Notes: generated by a model from the letters alone, not told the origin. A stretch of DNA of 64,000 bases from Iodidimonas sp. SYSU 1G8 (GCF_039655775.1 NZ_JBBYXJ010000001.1:496001-560000), one strand, 5' to 3'; positions 9,482-18,511 are shown, counted from the stretch's first letter. Numbers and translations: made by a program.

Positions 9482-11281
9482 ATGGCGGCGACGGATAACG
9501 ACCAGCCGCCGCTTCTTGGGGTCGCGCAGTCGCTGAGCGGCCAGTCCTGGCACATTGCCGATACCGACGACCGCGTCGTCCAGGCCATGGCCCAGCGTCA
9601 CGGCCTGCCGGATATCGTCGCGCGGGTCCTGACGGGCCGGGGCGTCGGTATCGACGACGCGCCGGCGTTTCTCAGTCCCACCATCCGCGACATGCTGCCC
9701 AGCCTGCCGGCGCTCCGGGACATGGATGTCGCCTGCGACCGGCTTGTCCGCGCGATCATGTCCCGCGAGAAGATCGCGGTCTTCGGCGACTACGATGTGG
9801 ACGGCGCGACCTCGACGGCGTTGCTGCTCCGCTTCTTCCGCGCCGTCGGCGGCGAGGCGATCTATTACATCCCGGACCGTATCCGCGAGGGCTATGGACC
9901 CAACGAGGCGGCCATGCGGGCGCTGCACGGCGAGAATGTCCGCGTCGTCGTCACCGTCGATTGCGGCACCACGGCGAACGCGCCGCTGGCCGCCGCCAGG
10001 CTGCTGGGCCTCGACGTGATCGTCGTCGATCATCACCAGGCCGATGCCGTGCTTCCCGCCTGTATCGCGCTGGTCAACCCCAACCGTCAGGACGAGGATG
10101 ACGTCCTGCGGGCGCAATATGGCCAGTTGGCGGCTGTCGGCGTGGCGTTCCTGCTGGTGGCCGGCGTCAATGCGGCCTTGGCGGCCGCCGGCTGGTTCGC
10201 CGGCCGTCAGCGGCCCAATCCGCTCGACTGGCTGGATCTCGTCGCGCTCGGCACGGTGTGCGACGTGGTGCCGCTGCGAGGCCTCAATCGCGCCTTCGTC
10301 GCCCAGGGTTTGAAGGTCATGCGCAAACGCGGCAATGCGGGCATCGCCGCCCTCGCGGACGTCGGCGGCATGAGCGAGCCGCCGGGCACCTATCACGCCG
10401 GCTTCGTGCTCGGGCCCCGGGTCAATGCGGGCGGGCGCGTCGGCCGGGCCGATCTCGGCACGCGGCTGTTGAGCACCGAGGATCCGGTCGAAGCCGCTCG
10501 CATCGCCGCCGAACTGGATGGCTTCAACGAGGAACGCAAGGCCATCGAACAGGCCGTGCAGACGGATGCCCTGGCCTGTGTGGGCGAGGGTTGCGAGGAC
10601 CGGATCGTCGTCGCCGCCGCGGCGGGCTGGCATCCGGGCGTGATCGGCATCGTCGCCGGGCGCCTCAAGGACCGCTACCGCCGCCCGACGTTCGTCATCG
10701 CCGTCCATGATGGCATCGGCAAGGGCTCCGGCCGCTCGGTCCCGGGCATCGATCTCGGCGCCGCCGTGCGCGCGGCCGCCGCCGCTGGCCTGCTCGAGAA
10801 TGGCGGCGGCCACAGCATGGCGGCGGGCCTCACCGTTCGGGAGGAACGCATCCCGGATCTGAAGGCGTTCTTCAACGCGCATTTCTCCTCCCGCGTCGAT
10901 GCCGACGTCGAATCCAGGGGTCTGCGAATCGACGCCCTGCTGAGCGTCACGGGCGCCACGCCCGAGCTCATCGACATGCTCGAGCGGGCAGGGCCCTTCG
11001 GCTCGGGTCACCGCGAGCCCCGCTTCGTGCTGCCCCGGGCGAAGCTGGTGAAGGCCGACGTGGTCGGCGAGGATCATGTGCGATGCATCCTGTCGAGCAA
11101 TGATGGTGGACGCCTCAAGGCCATCGCATTCCGCGCGATGCAGGGGCCTTTGGGGCCAGGACTTCTGGACGCGGCCCACAAGGGTCAGCCTCTGCACATC
11201 GCCGGGCACCTCCGCGTCGACCGCTGGATGGGGCGTCTCGAGGCGCAGTTGATGATCGATGACGCCGCCGCGATTTTCTGA
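9482..11281 (+). CDS. recJ: Single-stranded-DNA-specific exonuclease RecJ
   Basis: RecJ is a 5'-to-3' single-strand exonuclease for recombination and mismatch repair. The 599-residue protein has the DHH-family motifs FGDYDVDGATS (101-111), VTVDCGT and VVDHHQ (about 184), which hold the catalytic metals. The DHHA1 region follows with GRVGRADLGTRLL and GGGHSMAAGL, and the C-terminal OB-like region ends in the usual GHLRVDRWMG..EAQLMIDDA pattern. It is the last gene of the operon; the tRNA-Glu promoter comes about 20 bases after its stop. Confidence 0.95.
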   Translation: MAATDNDQPPLLGVAQSLSGQSWHIADTDDRVVQAMAQRHGLPDIVARVLTGRGVGIDDAPAFLSPTIRDMLPSLPALRDMDVACDRLVRAIMSREKIAVFGDYDVDGATSTALLLRFFRAVGGEAIYYIPDRIREGYGPNEAAMRALHGENVRVVVTVDCGTTANAPLAAARLLGLDVIVVDHHQADAVLPACIALVNPNRQDEDDVLRAQYGQLAAVGVAFLLVAGVNAALAAAGWFAGRQRPNPLDWLDLVALGTVCDVVPLRGLNRAFVAQGLKVMRKRGNAGIAALADVGGMSEPPGTYHAGFVLGPRVNAGGRVGRADLGTRLLSTEDPVEAARIAAELDGFNEERKAIEQAVQTDALACVGEGCEDRIVVAAAAGWHPGVIGIVAGRLKDRYRRPTFVIAVHDGIGKGSGRSVPGIDLGAAVRAAAAAGLLENGGGHSMAAGLTVREERIPDLKAFFNAHFSSRVDADVESRGLRIDALLSVTGATPELIDMLERAGPFGSGHREPRFVLPRAKLVKADVVGEDHVRCILSSNDGGRLKAIAFRAMQGPLGPGLLDAAHKGQPLHIAGHLRVDRWMGRLEAQLMIDDAAAIF

Positions 11282-11303
11282 TGCCTGAACATGCCTAAAA
11301 CCC

Positions 11304-11330
11304 TTGACCGGCAAAACCCCGTTCTGTAGA
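11304..11330 (+). promoter_or_regulatory. Putative promoter of tRNA-Glu
   Basis: TTGACC at 11304-11309 and TGTAGA at 11325-11330 are 15 bases apart, immediately after recJ. Transcription would begin about ten bases before the mature tRNA 5' end. The spacing is a little short and the -10 is a fair match. Confidence 0.42.
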
Positions 11331-11346
11331 AACCGGGCTCCGCGAT

Positions 11347-11421
11347 GATCCCTTCGTCTAGCGGTTAGGACGACGCCCTTTCACGGCGTAAACACGGGTT
11401 CGATTCCCGTAGGGATCGCCA
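11347..11421 (+). tRNA. tRNA-Glu (anticodon TTC)
   Basis: The 75-base sequence folds as a cloverleaf. Acceptor GATCCCT pairs with AGGGATC at 11411-11417, the anticodon stem ACGCC/GGCGT encloses loop CTTTCAC with TTC at 11380-11382, and the T loop contains GGTTCGATTCC. The discriminator G is at 11418 and CCA at 11419-11421 is encoded. It stands between recJ and the secreted nuclease gene with no other RNA nearby. Confidence 0.97.
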
Positions 11422-11469
11422 CTTTCCCCATATTACAAAGAGTTAGCCCTGCCAGTCGGCGGGCTCTCC

Positions 11470-12054
11470 TTGTTTGGGGCCGGGCGACTTTTCCCAGAAA
11501 CAATAGGCCAAGGTGCTTTGCCGGCGCCCACACTCCTGTCGTCATCGCGCTTCGGCGCCGCCATGCTGGTCGTGCTTCTCTTGTCGCTGCTGTCGGGCGG
11601 GAGCGATGCCTTGGCCCAGGCGGTCAAGGGCAGGCCCAAGGTCACCGACGGCGACACGCTGCAATTCTCGTTTCGCCTCCATGGCATCGACGCGCCCGAG
11701 AGAACCCAGTACTGCTCCGATGGCGCCGGCCAGTGCTTCCCGTGCGGCGAACGGGCGATGTCGTTCATGAAAGGCCTGCTGTCGAAGCGGACCGTGGTCT
11801 GTACCACCAGCGGCGACATGACTTATGGGCGGCCGGTCGCGCGTTGCCGAGTGGGAGAACAGGACGTGGCCGAGGCCATGCTGCGCGCCGGCTGGGCCGT
11901 GCCCTATCGCAAGTTCCTCACCGAACCCGCGCAGCGCTCGGCCTATATCGCCGCCGGGAACGAGGCCCGCAAGGCGCGGCGCGGCATGTTCGCCGGCGCT
12001 TGGGTGGAACCCGCCGAATGGCGCAAGGGCACGCGGCTCGACTGTCGCCGGTAG
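11470..12054 (+). CDS. Exported staphylococcal-nuclease-like (SNase) protein
   Basis: The mature region carries the SNase (thermonuclease) pattern: VTDGDTLQF, LHGIDAPERTQ with the catalytic-loop residues, a cysteine-rich CSDGAGQCFPCGE insert, then GYR-like GRPVARC and MLRAGWA. Family members are calcium-dependent nucleases or nuclease-fold proteins. A hydrophobic stretch ending SGGSDALAQA at the N-terminus looks like a signal peptide, so the product should be periplasmic or secreted. The start is uncertain: TTG at 11470, TTG at 11518 (after CAAGG) or ATG at 11563. The two CxxC-like cysteine pairs may form disulfides after export. Confidence 0.82.
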   Translation: MFGAGRLFPETIGQGALPAPTLLSSSRFGAAMLVVLLLSLLSGGSDALAQAVKGRPKVTDGDTLQFSFRLHGIDAPERTQYCSDGAGQCFPCGERAMSFMKGLLSKRTVVCTTSGDMTYGRPVARCRVGEQDVAEAMLRAGWAVPYRKFLTEPAQRSAYIAAGNEARKARRGMFAGAWVEPAEWRKGTRLDCRR

Positions 12055-12170
12055 CGCTGTGTTCCGTTGGCGGTCCAAGCTTGAAGATCGTGCTCATGTT
12101 CAGACGGCGTTGGTTGTTGCTGGATCACGACCCCCGCCGTGCCCGGATGTTCCGGCGCGCCTTGATGCCG

Positions 12171-12830
12171 TTACACGATCCCGGCGATAAACGGCCTGAC
12201 CTCGTTGAAGCCGCGGTAGATCATCTCCAGCGCCACGTAGAGGATGACCAGAAGACCGATATAGGCGATCCAGCGATGCTTCTGGAGAATGCGGGCGATA
12301 AAGGACGCGGCAATGCCCATCAGCGCGATCGACAGCGCCAGACCGAAGACGAGCACCCAGGGATGCTCACGCGAGGCGCCGGCCACGGCCAGGACGTTGT
12401 CCAGCGACATGGATACGTCGGCGATCACGATCTGCCAGGCTGCCTGAGCGAACGTCTTGCGCGGCGCGCCCTTGGCCACGGCCCCGTCATGGTTCAGGTC
12501 CTCATCGGCCAGCGCTTCCGCCGCGTCCTGCTCTTCCTTGGCGGACATGCGCAACTCGCGCCACATCTTCCAAGACACCCATAGCAGGAGCACGCCGCCG
12601 GCGAGGAGCAGGCCGATGATCTGCAGCAACTGCGTCGTCAGCAGGGCGAAGATGATGCGCAGCACCGTCGCCGCGATGATGCCGATCAGGATGGCCTTGG
12701 TGCGCTGGTCCTTCGGAAGGCCGGCCGCCGCCAGACCGATGACGATGGCATTGTCACCGGCGAGCACCAGGTCGATCATGATCACCTGGAGCAGGGCGGT
12801 CAGCACTTCGGGAGCAAGAAAATCAGGCAA
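12171..12830 (-). CDS. TerC family integral membrane protein (YjbE type)
   Basis: The 219-residue protein has about seven hydrophobic segments and the duplicated TerC pattern: VIMIDLVLAGDNAIVIGLAA near residue 16 and IADVSMSLDNVLAVAG near 136, each with the conserved acidic-asparagine pair in the membrane. A charged cytoplasmic loop (about 95-120) separates the two halves. Relatives include tellurite-resistance TerC and manganese exporters such as Alx and MeeF/MeeY, so metal efflux or metalation of exported proteins is likely but unproven here. It stands alone, converging on the SNase gene across a 116-base gap in which I see no clear signal. Confidence 0.9.
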   Translation of the reverse strand: MPDFLAPEVLTALLQVIMIDLVLAGDNAIVIGLAAAGLPKDQRTKAILIGIIAATVLRIIFALLTTQLLQIIGLLLAGGVLLLWVSWKMWRELRMSAKEEQDAAEALADEDLNHDGAVAKGAPRKTFAQAAWQIVIADVSMSLDNVLAVAGASREHPWVLVFGLALSIALMGIAASFIARILQKHRWIAYIGLLVILYVALEMIYRGFNEVRPFIAGIV

Positions 12831-12975
12831 GATCAGCCTCCTGGCGGGGGCGAGTTGATCGTCCAGGCCATCGACGACGGCATGCGCGGACCACTCGTTG
12901 CGGGTTCCGGTCCGACGCTGCAGCGACGCGCTGCCAGAGAGGCCCGTTATTGAGAGGGCACGTTATCTAACGCTT

Positions 12976-12988
12976 TTGAAAGTTTCAA
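12976..12988. promoter_or_regulatory. Palindrome TTGAAAGTTTCAA upstream of terC
   Basis: A perfect 13-base palindrome lies between mscL and the TerC gene, about 145 bases upstream of the TerC start. On the minus strand its TTGAAA could serve as a -35 element, with TTAGAT or TAACGT about 15-17 bases on. It may be a promoter, an operator or chance; no regulator is recognised. Confidence 0.35.
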
Positions 12989-13067
12989 GCGCGCTGCACC
13001 GCAGCGCAGCAAACGGTCGCCGGGCTTCCGGGCACCGGTGACGGCGCCCGGAAGCAATGCCATTGCC

Positions 13068-13505
13068 TTACTGATTCCTGGTGGCGAGTAGGTCGCGAAT
13101 TTCCGTCAGCAGCACTTCTTCCTTGGTCGGCGGCGGCGGTGCGGCCGGCGCCGCGGGCGCGGCTTCTTCCTTGCGGCGCATCCGGTTGATGCCCTTGACC
13201 AGCAGGAAGATCGCCCATGCGACGATCAGGAAGTTGACGACGGCGTTCCCGAAGGTGCCGATGTTGATGGTGGCGGCGCCGGCTTCGGTCGCCGCGGCCA
13301 GCGACTCATACTCGCCGCCGGACAGATTGATATAGTATTCGGAAAAATCGATGCCGCCGGTAAGGTACCCGATCGGCGGCATGATGATGTCTTTGACCAG
13401 CGAGTTCACGATCTGGCTGAACGCGGCCCCGACCACCACGCCGACGGCGAGATCGATCGCGTTCCCCTTGACCGCGAACTCGCGGAATTCCTGGATCATT
13501 CCCAT
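13068..13505 (-). CDS. mscL: Large-conductance mechanosensitive channel
   Basis: MscL opens under membrane tension to release solutes during osmotic downshock. The 145-residue protein has the amphipathic start [26 protein letters not shown], the first pore helix with its small residues, a periplasmic loop, a second helix ([13 protein letters not shown]) and a proline/alanine linker leading to the C-terminal bundle helix [14 protein letters not shown]. The ATG at 13505 follows AGGGAGAG at good distance. It is a single gene with its own promoter region; its neighbours are unrelated in function. Confidence 0.96.
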   Translation of the reverse strand: MGMIQEFREFAVKGNAIDLAVGVVVGAAFSQIVNSLVKDIIMPPIGYLTGGIDFSEYYINLSGGEYESLAAATEAGAATINIGTFGNAVVNFLIVAWAIFLLVKGINRMRRKEEAAPAAPAAPPPPTKEEVLLTEIRDLLATRNQ

Positions 13506-13661
13506 GCGGCTCTCCCTTGGCTTCGAGCGTCTCCGCGCTTCTCACGCGGTTGGCGGAGTGTTGCCTATTCGCGCGCTGGCTGCAATGGAGGTTTCGTCAT
13601 CCTCACCGCATCCCATTGATACGACGAGCATTTTCTACCGAGACCGCGTCTCTTGCCGACC

Positions 13662-14225
13662 TCACGGAGACGTCGGAAGCGCCTTGGCCAGCGCCTCGCG
13701 CAGATCCGGCGACTCCGGCGTGACGTCGGAGCGGAAAGTCTGGACGAAGTTGCCCTTGGCGTCGATCAGCACCTTGTTGAAGTTCCAGCTCGGTACCGCG
13801 TCCCGTCCGCCGCGCTCTTTCACCCACTGATAGAAGGGATGGGCCTTGCCGCCCTTCACATTGTTGCTCTCGGTGAGCGGGAAGGTGATGTTGTACTTGG
13901 TGTCGCAGAACTTCTTGATCTTGGCGTTGTCGGAATATTCCTGGTTGAAGCTGTCGGACGGCACGCCGACCACCACCAGGCCCTTGTCCTTGTAGGCGAG
14001 CCAGGTCGCCTCGAGGCTCTTGTACTGCGGCGTGTAGCCGCAGAACGACGCGGTGTTGACCACCAGCAGCGCCTTGCCCTCATAGGCCTTCAGCGGCATG
14101 GGATCACCTTCGATCGAGACGAAATTGAAGTCGTAGGCGGTCATGGCGCGGGCTCCGGATGAGACGGCGACGGCGAAGATCGCCACGGTCAGGATCGCGA
14201 GAACGGCGCGTAGCGAATTACCCAT
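13662..14225 (-). CDS. Exported glutathione peroxidase-family protein (cysteine type)
   Basis: The protein shows the GPx pattern NTASFCGYTPQY with peroxidatic cysteine at about residue 62 in place of selenocysteine, and the downstream WNFNK segment that completes the active-site tetrad. Family members reduce hydroperoxides, in bacteria usually with thioredoxin. Unusually, about 27 residues form a signal peptide (hydrophobic core then SSGARA), so it should act in the periplasm, where the electron donor is unclear. The ATG at 14225 is preceded by GAGGAGGA. Total length is 187 residues. Confidence 0.9.
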   Translation of the reverse strand: MGNSLRAVLAILTVAIFAVAVSSGARAMTAYDFNFVSIEGDPMPLKAYEGKALLVVNTASFCGYTPQYKSLEATWLAYKDKGLVVVGVPSDSFNQEYSDNAKIKKFCDTKYNITFPLTESNNVKGGKAHPFYQWVKERGGRDAVPSWNFNKVLIDAKGNFVQTFRSDVTPESPDLREALAKALPTSP

Positions 14226-14346
14226 GGAACATCCTCCTCAAGGGTTGGCTTCAGCTTATTCCCTTTCGCGGCGGATTTGGATGTTTTCGTCTGTCGTACA
14301 GTCACGCGAGATTGTAGGCTCGGCGGCCTGTGAAAAGGGGAGAGCC

Positions 14347-15357
14347 ATGACCGATACCGTACCGACGACCATGTCCGCCGTCACCGCCGAGGGATCTGGC
14401 GGACCGGACGTGCTGAAGATCACATCGCATCCGACGCCGGAACCGGGCGAGGGCGAAGTGCTGATCAAGGTCGAGGCGGCCGCGCTCAACTGGGGTGATA
14501 TTCTGGAGCGTCGCGGCGACTATCCCGGCTGGGCGCCGCGTCCCAGTTCCATCATGGGTCTCGAGGTCGCCGGCACGGTGGCGAAGGTCGGGCCCGGCAC
14601 GCAGCGCTACGCCGTGGGCGATCGCGTCTGCGCGCTGCTCGCGGGCGGTGGTTATGCCCAATACGTGGTCGCGCCGTCGCCGCAGGTCCTGCCGCTGCCG
14701 CGCGGTCTCTCCATGGCCGAGGGCGCGGCGGTGCCGGAAGCCTTCTGCACCGTCTGGACCAACATGATCGAGCGCGGCAAGCTGCGCCCCAGCGACAGCG
14801 TGCTGATCCACGGCGGCGCGTCCGGAATCGGCACCACGGCGATCATCGTCGCCAAGGGCCTCGGCTCGAAAGTCTTCGTCACCGCCGGCAGCGACGAGAA
14901 GTGTGCCCGCTGCGAGGCGATCGGCGCGGACAAGGCGATCAATTACAAGACCCATGATTTCGTCGACGAAATCCGCGCCCTGACCGGCGGCGAAGGCGTC
15001 GACGTGGTGCTCGACATGGTCGGTGGCGACTATATCCGGCGCGATCTGGATCTGTTGAAGATGGATGGCCGTCTCATCAGTGTCGGCATGCTCGGCGGCA
15101 ACGAGGTGACGTTCAACCTGTCGAGCGTGCTGCTCAAGCGCCTCACCATCGCCGGTTCGACACTGCGCTCGCGCAGCGTCGCCGAGAAGGGCGCGCTGAT
15201 GGCCGAACTGAAACGTTGTGTCTGGCCGATGTTCGAATATGGCGGCGTGCGCCCGGTTGTCGATTCCACCTTTCCTTACGAGAACGCTGCCGCAGCGCAC
15301 GCTCGCATGGAATCGAAGGAGCACACCGGCAAGATCATTCTGACCATGTCGCATTAA
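14347..15357 (+). CDS. Zinc-independent quinone oxidoreductase / MDR-type reductase
   Basis: The 336-residue protein belongs to the medium-chain dehydrogenase/reductase family, zeta-crystallin branch. It has the N-terminal GroES-like part (LNWGDILERRGDYP), the NADPH-binding HGGASGIGTTAI loop near residue 155 and a C-terminal AAAAHARMESKEHTGKI segment common to quinone oxidoreductases. Catalytic zinc cysteines of alcohol dehydrogenases are not present. Expected activity is NADPH-dependent reduction of quinones or enones in the cytosol. The ATG at 14347 follows GGGGAGAG. It diverges from the peroxidase gene, which may link both to oxidative stress, but that is inference. Confidence 0.88.
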   Translation: MTDTVPTTMSAVTAEGSGGPDVLKITSHPTPEPGEGEVLIKVEAAALNWGDILERRGDYPGWAPRPSSIMGLEVAGTVAKVGPGTQRYAVGDRVCALLAGGGYAQYVVAPSPQVLPLPRGLSMAEGAAVPEAFCTVWTNMIERGKLRPSDSVLIHGGASGIGTTAIIVAKGLGSKVFVTAGSDEKCARCEAIGADKAINYKTHDFVDEIRALTGGEGVDVVLDMVGGDYIRRDLDLLKMDGRLISVGMLGGNEVTFNLSSVLLKRLTIAGSTLRSRSVAEKGALMAELKRCVWPMFEYGGVRPVVDSTFPYENAAAAHARMESKEHTGKIILTMSH

Positions 15358-15503
15358 ACTACCGCCTGGTAACACCATCGTTGCTGGCTCCCCGCGAAAC
15401 GGCTTACGCTGTCGCGGGGAGGCGGCGGACGGCGCGGGATGGCAATCGCCCGGTATCCGGTCCTTCGTCCGCCAACCGAACAGGTGTCAGACAGGAGTGA
15501 GCG

Positions 15504-16469
15504 ATGAGCGACTTTCCCTCGGCCCGCATGATCAGGACCAATGGCATAGAGGTCGCGGTCCACGAAGCCGGACCGGATGACGGTGTGCCCATCGTCCTGT
15601 GCCACGGCTTTCCCGAACTGGCCTATTCCTGGCGCCACCAGATCCCGGCGCTCGCGGCGGCCGGCTTCAGGGTTATCGCGCCGGATCAGCGCGGTTACGG
15701 CGACAGCGGCAAGCCCGAGGGCGTCGTTGAATACGACATCCACAACCTGACCGCCGATCTCATCGGAATTCTCGATGCTCTCGGCATCGATAAAGCCATC
15801 TTCTGCGGCCACGACTGGGGCGGGCTCGTCGTCTGGCAGGTGCCGCTGCTGCACCCGTCGCGCGTCCTGGGCATCATCGGCGTCGGCGTGCCCTTTCTCC
15901 CGAGGACACCGGTCGACCCCATCGTGATGTTCCGGAAGATGTGGGGCGACCGGATGTACATCGTCAATTTCCAGGACTCCCGCGAGGCCGACGAGGTCTT
16001 CGACGCCGAACCCTACCGGGTGTTCGACGTGCTGATGCGCAAGTCACCCATTTCCCTCGCCGACTACCAGAAGCTGCCGCGGGAGGAACGGGTCGCCGAT
16101 CTGGTGAAACGGGTGAGGATGGGGCCGCCGCCCGGTGACCGCATCGTGTCTGAGGAAGAGCTGCGGGTCTTTGCTGACACGTTCGGCCGGAGCGGCTTCA
16201 CCGGCCCGATCAACTGGTACCGCAACTGGAGCCGGAACTGGGCGACCACGGTGCACTGCCCGCAGCGGATCGACGTGCCGGCCCTGTTCGTGCGGGCCGG
16301 AAACGATCTGGCGACAGCCGCCATACCGGATCTGGAAAAGGGCATGGCCGCCTGCGTGGCCGATCTGGAATGCCACGAGATCAGGGACAGCGGCCACTGG
16401 ATCCAGCAGGAATATCCCGATGACCTCAATGCCATCCTGCTCGACTGGCTCAAGCGCCGGTTCGGCTAG
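15504..16469 (+). CDS. Alpha/beta hydrolase, epoxide hydrolase-like
   Basis: The 321-residue protein has the oxyanion motif HGFPE near residue 33, the nucleophile elbow GHDWGG near 105 with aspartate as nucleophile, and a C-terminal histidine in SGHWIQQE. Asp nucleophile plus HGFPE is the pattern of soluble epoxide hydrolases, though haloacetate dehalogenases share it. Two cap-domain tyrosines that activate the epoxide cannot be assigned safely by eye. The ATG at 15504 follows AGGAGTGAG. Its stop overlaps that of the convergent DUF502 gene in a shared CTAG. Confidence 0.87.
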   Translation: MSDFPSARMIRTNGIEVAVHEAGPDDGVPIVLCHGFPELAYSWRHQIPALAAAGFRVIAPDQRGYGDSGKPEGVVEYDIHNLTADLIGILDALGIDKAIFCGHDWGGLVVWQVPLLHPSRVLGIIGVGVPFLPRTPVDPIVMFRKMWGDRMYIVNFQDSREADEVFDAEPYRVFDVLMRKSPISLADYQKLPREERVADLVKRVRMGPPPGDRIVSEEELRVFADTFGRSGFTGPINWYRNWSRNWATTVHCPQRIDVPALFVRAGNDLATAAIPDLEKGMAACVADLECHEIRDSGHWIQQEYPDDLNAILLDWLKRRFG

Positions 16470-17194
16470 GGCTTGTCACCCGGAAGTCCGGTATCCGCCA
16501 GCGCGTCGTCCAGCGTCACCTTCGGTCCGCGCGACCGGCGGAAATTGATCGTGTCGCGGGAGACCGCGCCGCCCGAAATGATGAAGCTCATGGCCTCGTC
16601 CATGGTCCAGTCGGTCGAGATCACCTGATCGAGCGGGACGAGTTCCAGATAGCCCGAGGTGGGATTGGGCGTCGTCGGCACATAGACGGCCGCGATGGTC
16701 TCGCCCGTGTCGCTGTCCACCAAAGTCCGCGTGACGACGCCGACGGCCTTCATGTTCTCGTGCGGAAACGAGACCAGTACCACGCGCTGCACGCCGTCCG
16801 GCTTCTGTTGCATGGCGGCGAGAAGCTTCTTGGTCGCGCCGTAGATTTTTTCGACCAGCGGAATCCGCTGGATGATCATGTCGAACAGCGAGATCAGCCG
16901 CCGGCCGATGAACTGGGTCGTCGCCCATCCGATCAGCAGGATCACCGAGACCGTCAGCACCACGGCGAGCACGGTCTGGATGGCGTCGCTGGCCAGCAAA
17001 CCGGCGTAGGGTCCAGCCAGTTCGGCGACCTTGCGCGCCGCCGGCATGCCCAGGGCGGACAGCTGTTCCAGCACGAATTTGAAGATGATCCACGTGATCC
17101 AGAGTGGGATCAATGTCAGCACGCCGGTCAGGAACCAGCCCTGCAGCCGCGCGCCGACGGATTTGAACGGATTGTATTTGAGCATGCCGCGCAT
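16466..17194 (-). CDS. DUF502 family membrane protein
   Basis: The 242-residue protein has two hydrophobic helices (GWFLTGVLTLIPLWITWIIF near residue 17 and a second near 75-100) followed by a cytosolic or periplasmic domain with IPLVEKIYGATKKL and VVLVSFPHENMKAVGVVT, the signature of DUF502. The molecular function of this family is not established. I begin at the ATG at 17194; the ATG at 17185 is an alternative. The stop is shared as CTAG with the epoxide hydrolase-like gene. It diverges from the flavin-protein gene, leaving about 100 bases for promoters. Confidence 0.88.
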   Translation of the reverse strand: MRGMLKYNPFKSVGARLQGWFLTGVLTLIPLWITWIIFKFVLEQLSALGMPAARKVAELAGPYAGLLASDAIQTVLAVVLTVSVILLIGWATTQFIGRRLISLFDMIIQRIPLVEKIYGATKKLLAAMQQKPDGVQRVVLVSFPHENMKAVGVVTRTLVDSDTGETIAAVYVPTTPNPTSGYLELVPLDQVISTDWTMDEAMSFIISGGAVSRDTINFRRSRGPKVTLDDALADTGLPGDKP

Positions 17195-17298
17195 TTGGAT
17201 TTTTCCGGAAACTCCCCAGCACCCTATATAGTCGTCGCGGCGCCGCAAATCGAACGTGTTGCGGCGGTGTTTCACCCGGCAGTTCGAGGAGTGTGTCC

Positions 17299-17844
17299 GT
17301 GGCGCAGTTTTATCCCGCACTTGACGAGGCGCTGAAGAAGTTCATCGCCGCCCAGGACATGTTCTTCGTCGCCACCGCCCCGGGCGAGGGCCGAGTCAAT
17401 CTTTCGCCCAAGGGAATGGACACGTTCCGGGTAATCGACGACAGCACCGTCGCGTATCTCGACCTGACCGGAAGCGGCAATGAAACGGCGGCGCATCTCA
17501 GGGACAATGGACGCATCACCATCATGTGGTGCAGCTTCACCGGAACCGCGAAGATCGTGCGCATATTCGGCACCGGCAGGAGTGTCCGGCCGGGCGCGGC
17601 CGAGTTCGACGGGCTGCTGGCATTGTTCCCCGACATCCCTGGCACCCGGCAGATCATGCTGATCGACGTGGACCAGGCCCAGACCTCCTGCGGCTATTCG
17701 GTGCCGCAGTATGAACTGGTTCGTGAACGTCCCACCCTGGTGAAGTGGGCGGAGACCAAGACCGAGGAGGAACTTCGCGCATACTGGGCACGCAAGAACA
17801 CGCGCAGCATCGACGGACTGCCAACGGGAATTTTCGATGAGTGA
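17299..17844 (+). CDS. Pyridoxamine 5'-phosphate oxidase-related FMN-binding protein
   Basis: The 181-residue protein has the split-barrel flavin reductase pattern: VNLSPKGMDTFRV, YLDLTGSGNETAAHLRDNGR and IMWCSFTGTAKIVRIFGTG. This subgroup binds FMN or F420-like cofactors in a dimer, and its substrate is not known. The GTG at 17299 lies seven bases after GAGGAG, so I prefer it to the GTG at 17293. Its last eight bases overlap the DUF938 gene, suggesting that the two are co-translated. Confidence 0.85.
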   Translation: MAQFYPALDEALKKFIAAQDMFFVATAPGEGRVNLSPKGMDTFRVIDDSTVAYLDLTGSGNETAAHLRDNGRITIMWCSFTGTAKIVRIFGTGRSVRPGAAEFDGLLALFPDIPGTRQIMLIDVDQAQTSCGYSVPQYELVRERPTLVKWAETKTEEELRAYWARKNTRSIDGLPTGIFDE

Positions 17845-18457
17845 CGCCCGCCAGCACGCGCCGGCGACCGAGCGCAACCGCGAACCGATCCTGGACGTGC
17901 TCCGCCGCGTCCTCCCGCCTGACGGCACGGTGCTGGAAGTTTCCAGCGGTACCGGACAGCACGCTGTGTTCTTCGCGCCCGCGTTGGCGCCGCGTCTCTG
18001 GCAGCCGAGCGAACCTGATGCGGGCTCGCGCGAGAGTATCGCCGCGTGGTCGGCGGCGTTCCCCGCGGCAAATCTGCTGGCGCCGCTCGCGCTCGATGTC
18101 CGCGACGCGCCATGGCCGGACGTTCCGGGGACGCTGTCCGCCATCGTCAACATCAACATGATCCACATCGCGCCCTGGGCGGCCTGCGAGGCGCTGATAC
18201 GCGGCGCCGGCGACCGGCTGCCTCCGGGCGGTGTGCTGTTCCTCTATGGTCCCTATCGCGAGAACGGCGCGTGGCGCAGCCCGAACGACCCGGCGTTCGA
18301 CGAATGGCTGAAGGCCCGCGATCCGTCCTTCGGGGTAAGGGATGTGGAAGCGGTGGTGGCCGAGGCGGACCGGGCCGGCTTCGATCTCGCCCACCGCATC
18401 GACATGCCGGCGGGCAACCTGTCGCTCGTTTTCCGCAAGCGCGGCGTGGCCGATTGA
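17837..18457 (+). CDS. DUF938 family SAM-dependent methyltransferase-like protein
   Basis: The 206-residue protein starts with the DUF938 signature APATERNREPIL, has a glycine-rich SAM site (VLEVSSGTGQHAVFFA, near 33), an acidic PSEPD, and the family block INMIHIAPWAACEAL followed by FLYGPYRENG. The fold is a class I methyltransferase, but its substrate is unknown. It overlaps the flavin protein by eight bases. The ATG at 17837 is preceded by GGGAA. Co-occurrence with a flavin protein suggests a small operon of uncertain purpose. Confidence 0.88.
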   Translation: MSDARQHAPATERNREPILDVLRRVLPPDGTVLEVSSGTGQHAVFFAPALAPRLWQPSEPDAGSRESIAAWSAAFPAANLLAPLALDVRDAPWPDVPGTLSAIVNINMIHIAPWAACEALIRGAGDRLPPGGVLFLYGPYRENGAWRSPNDPAFDEWLKARDPSFGVRDVEAVVAEADRAGFDLAHRIDMPAGNLSLVFRKRGVAD

Positions 18458-18511
18458 CTTGTCGGCCCACGCCTTTAGAAATGAGGCGGGGACCGCATCA
18501 GGGAGGAAGAG

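Noticed and set aside
9446-11314. A 622-codon open frame antisense to recJ
   Set aside because: It is a mirror of recJ with no ribosome binding site or recognisable domain.
11443-11466. Hairpin after tRNA-Glu as an intrinsic terminator
   Set aside because: The AGCCCTGCC/GGCGGGCT stem has a bulge and no T run after it, so the signal is too weak to list.
12831-12990. Manganese (yybP-ykoY) riboswitch upstream of the TerC gene
   Set aside because: TerC-type genes often have one, but the conserved core blocks could not be found in this leader on the minus strand.
14226-14346. Clear promoter for the quinone reductase
   Set aside because: Several TTG-like hexamers occur but none has a good -10 at 16-18 bases.
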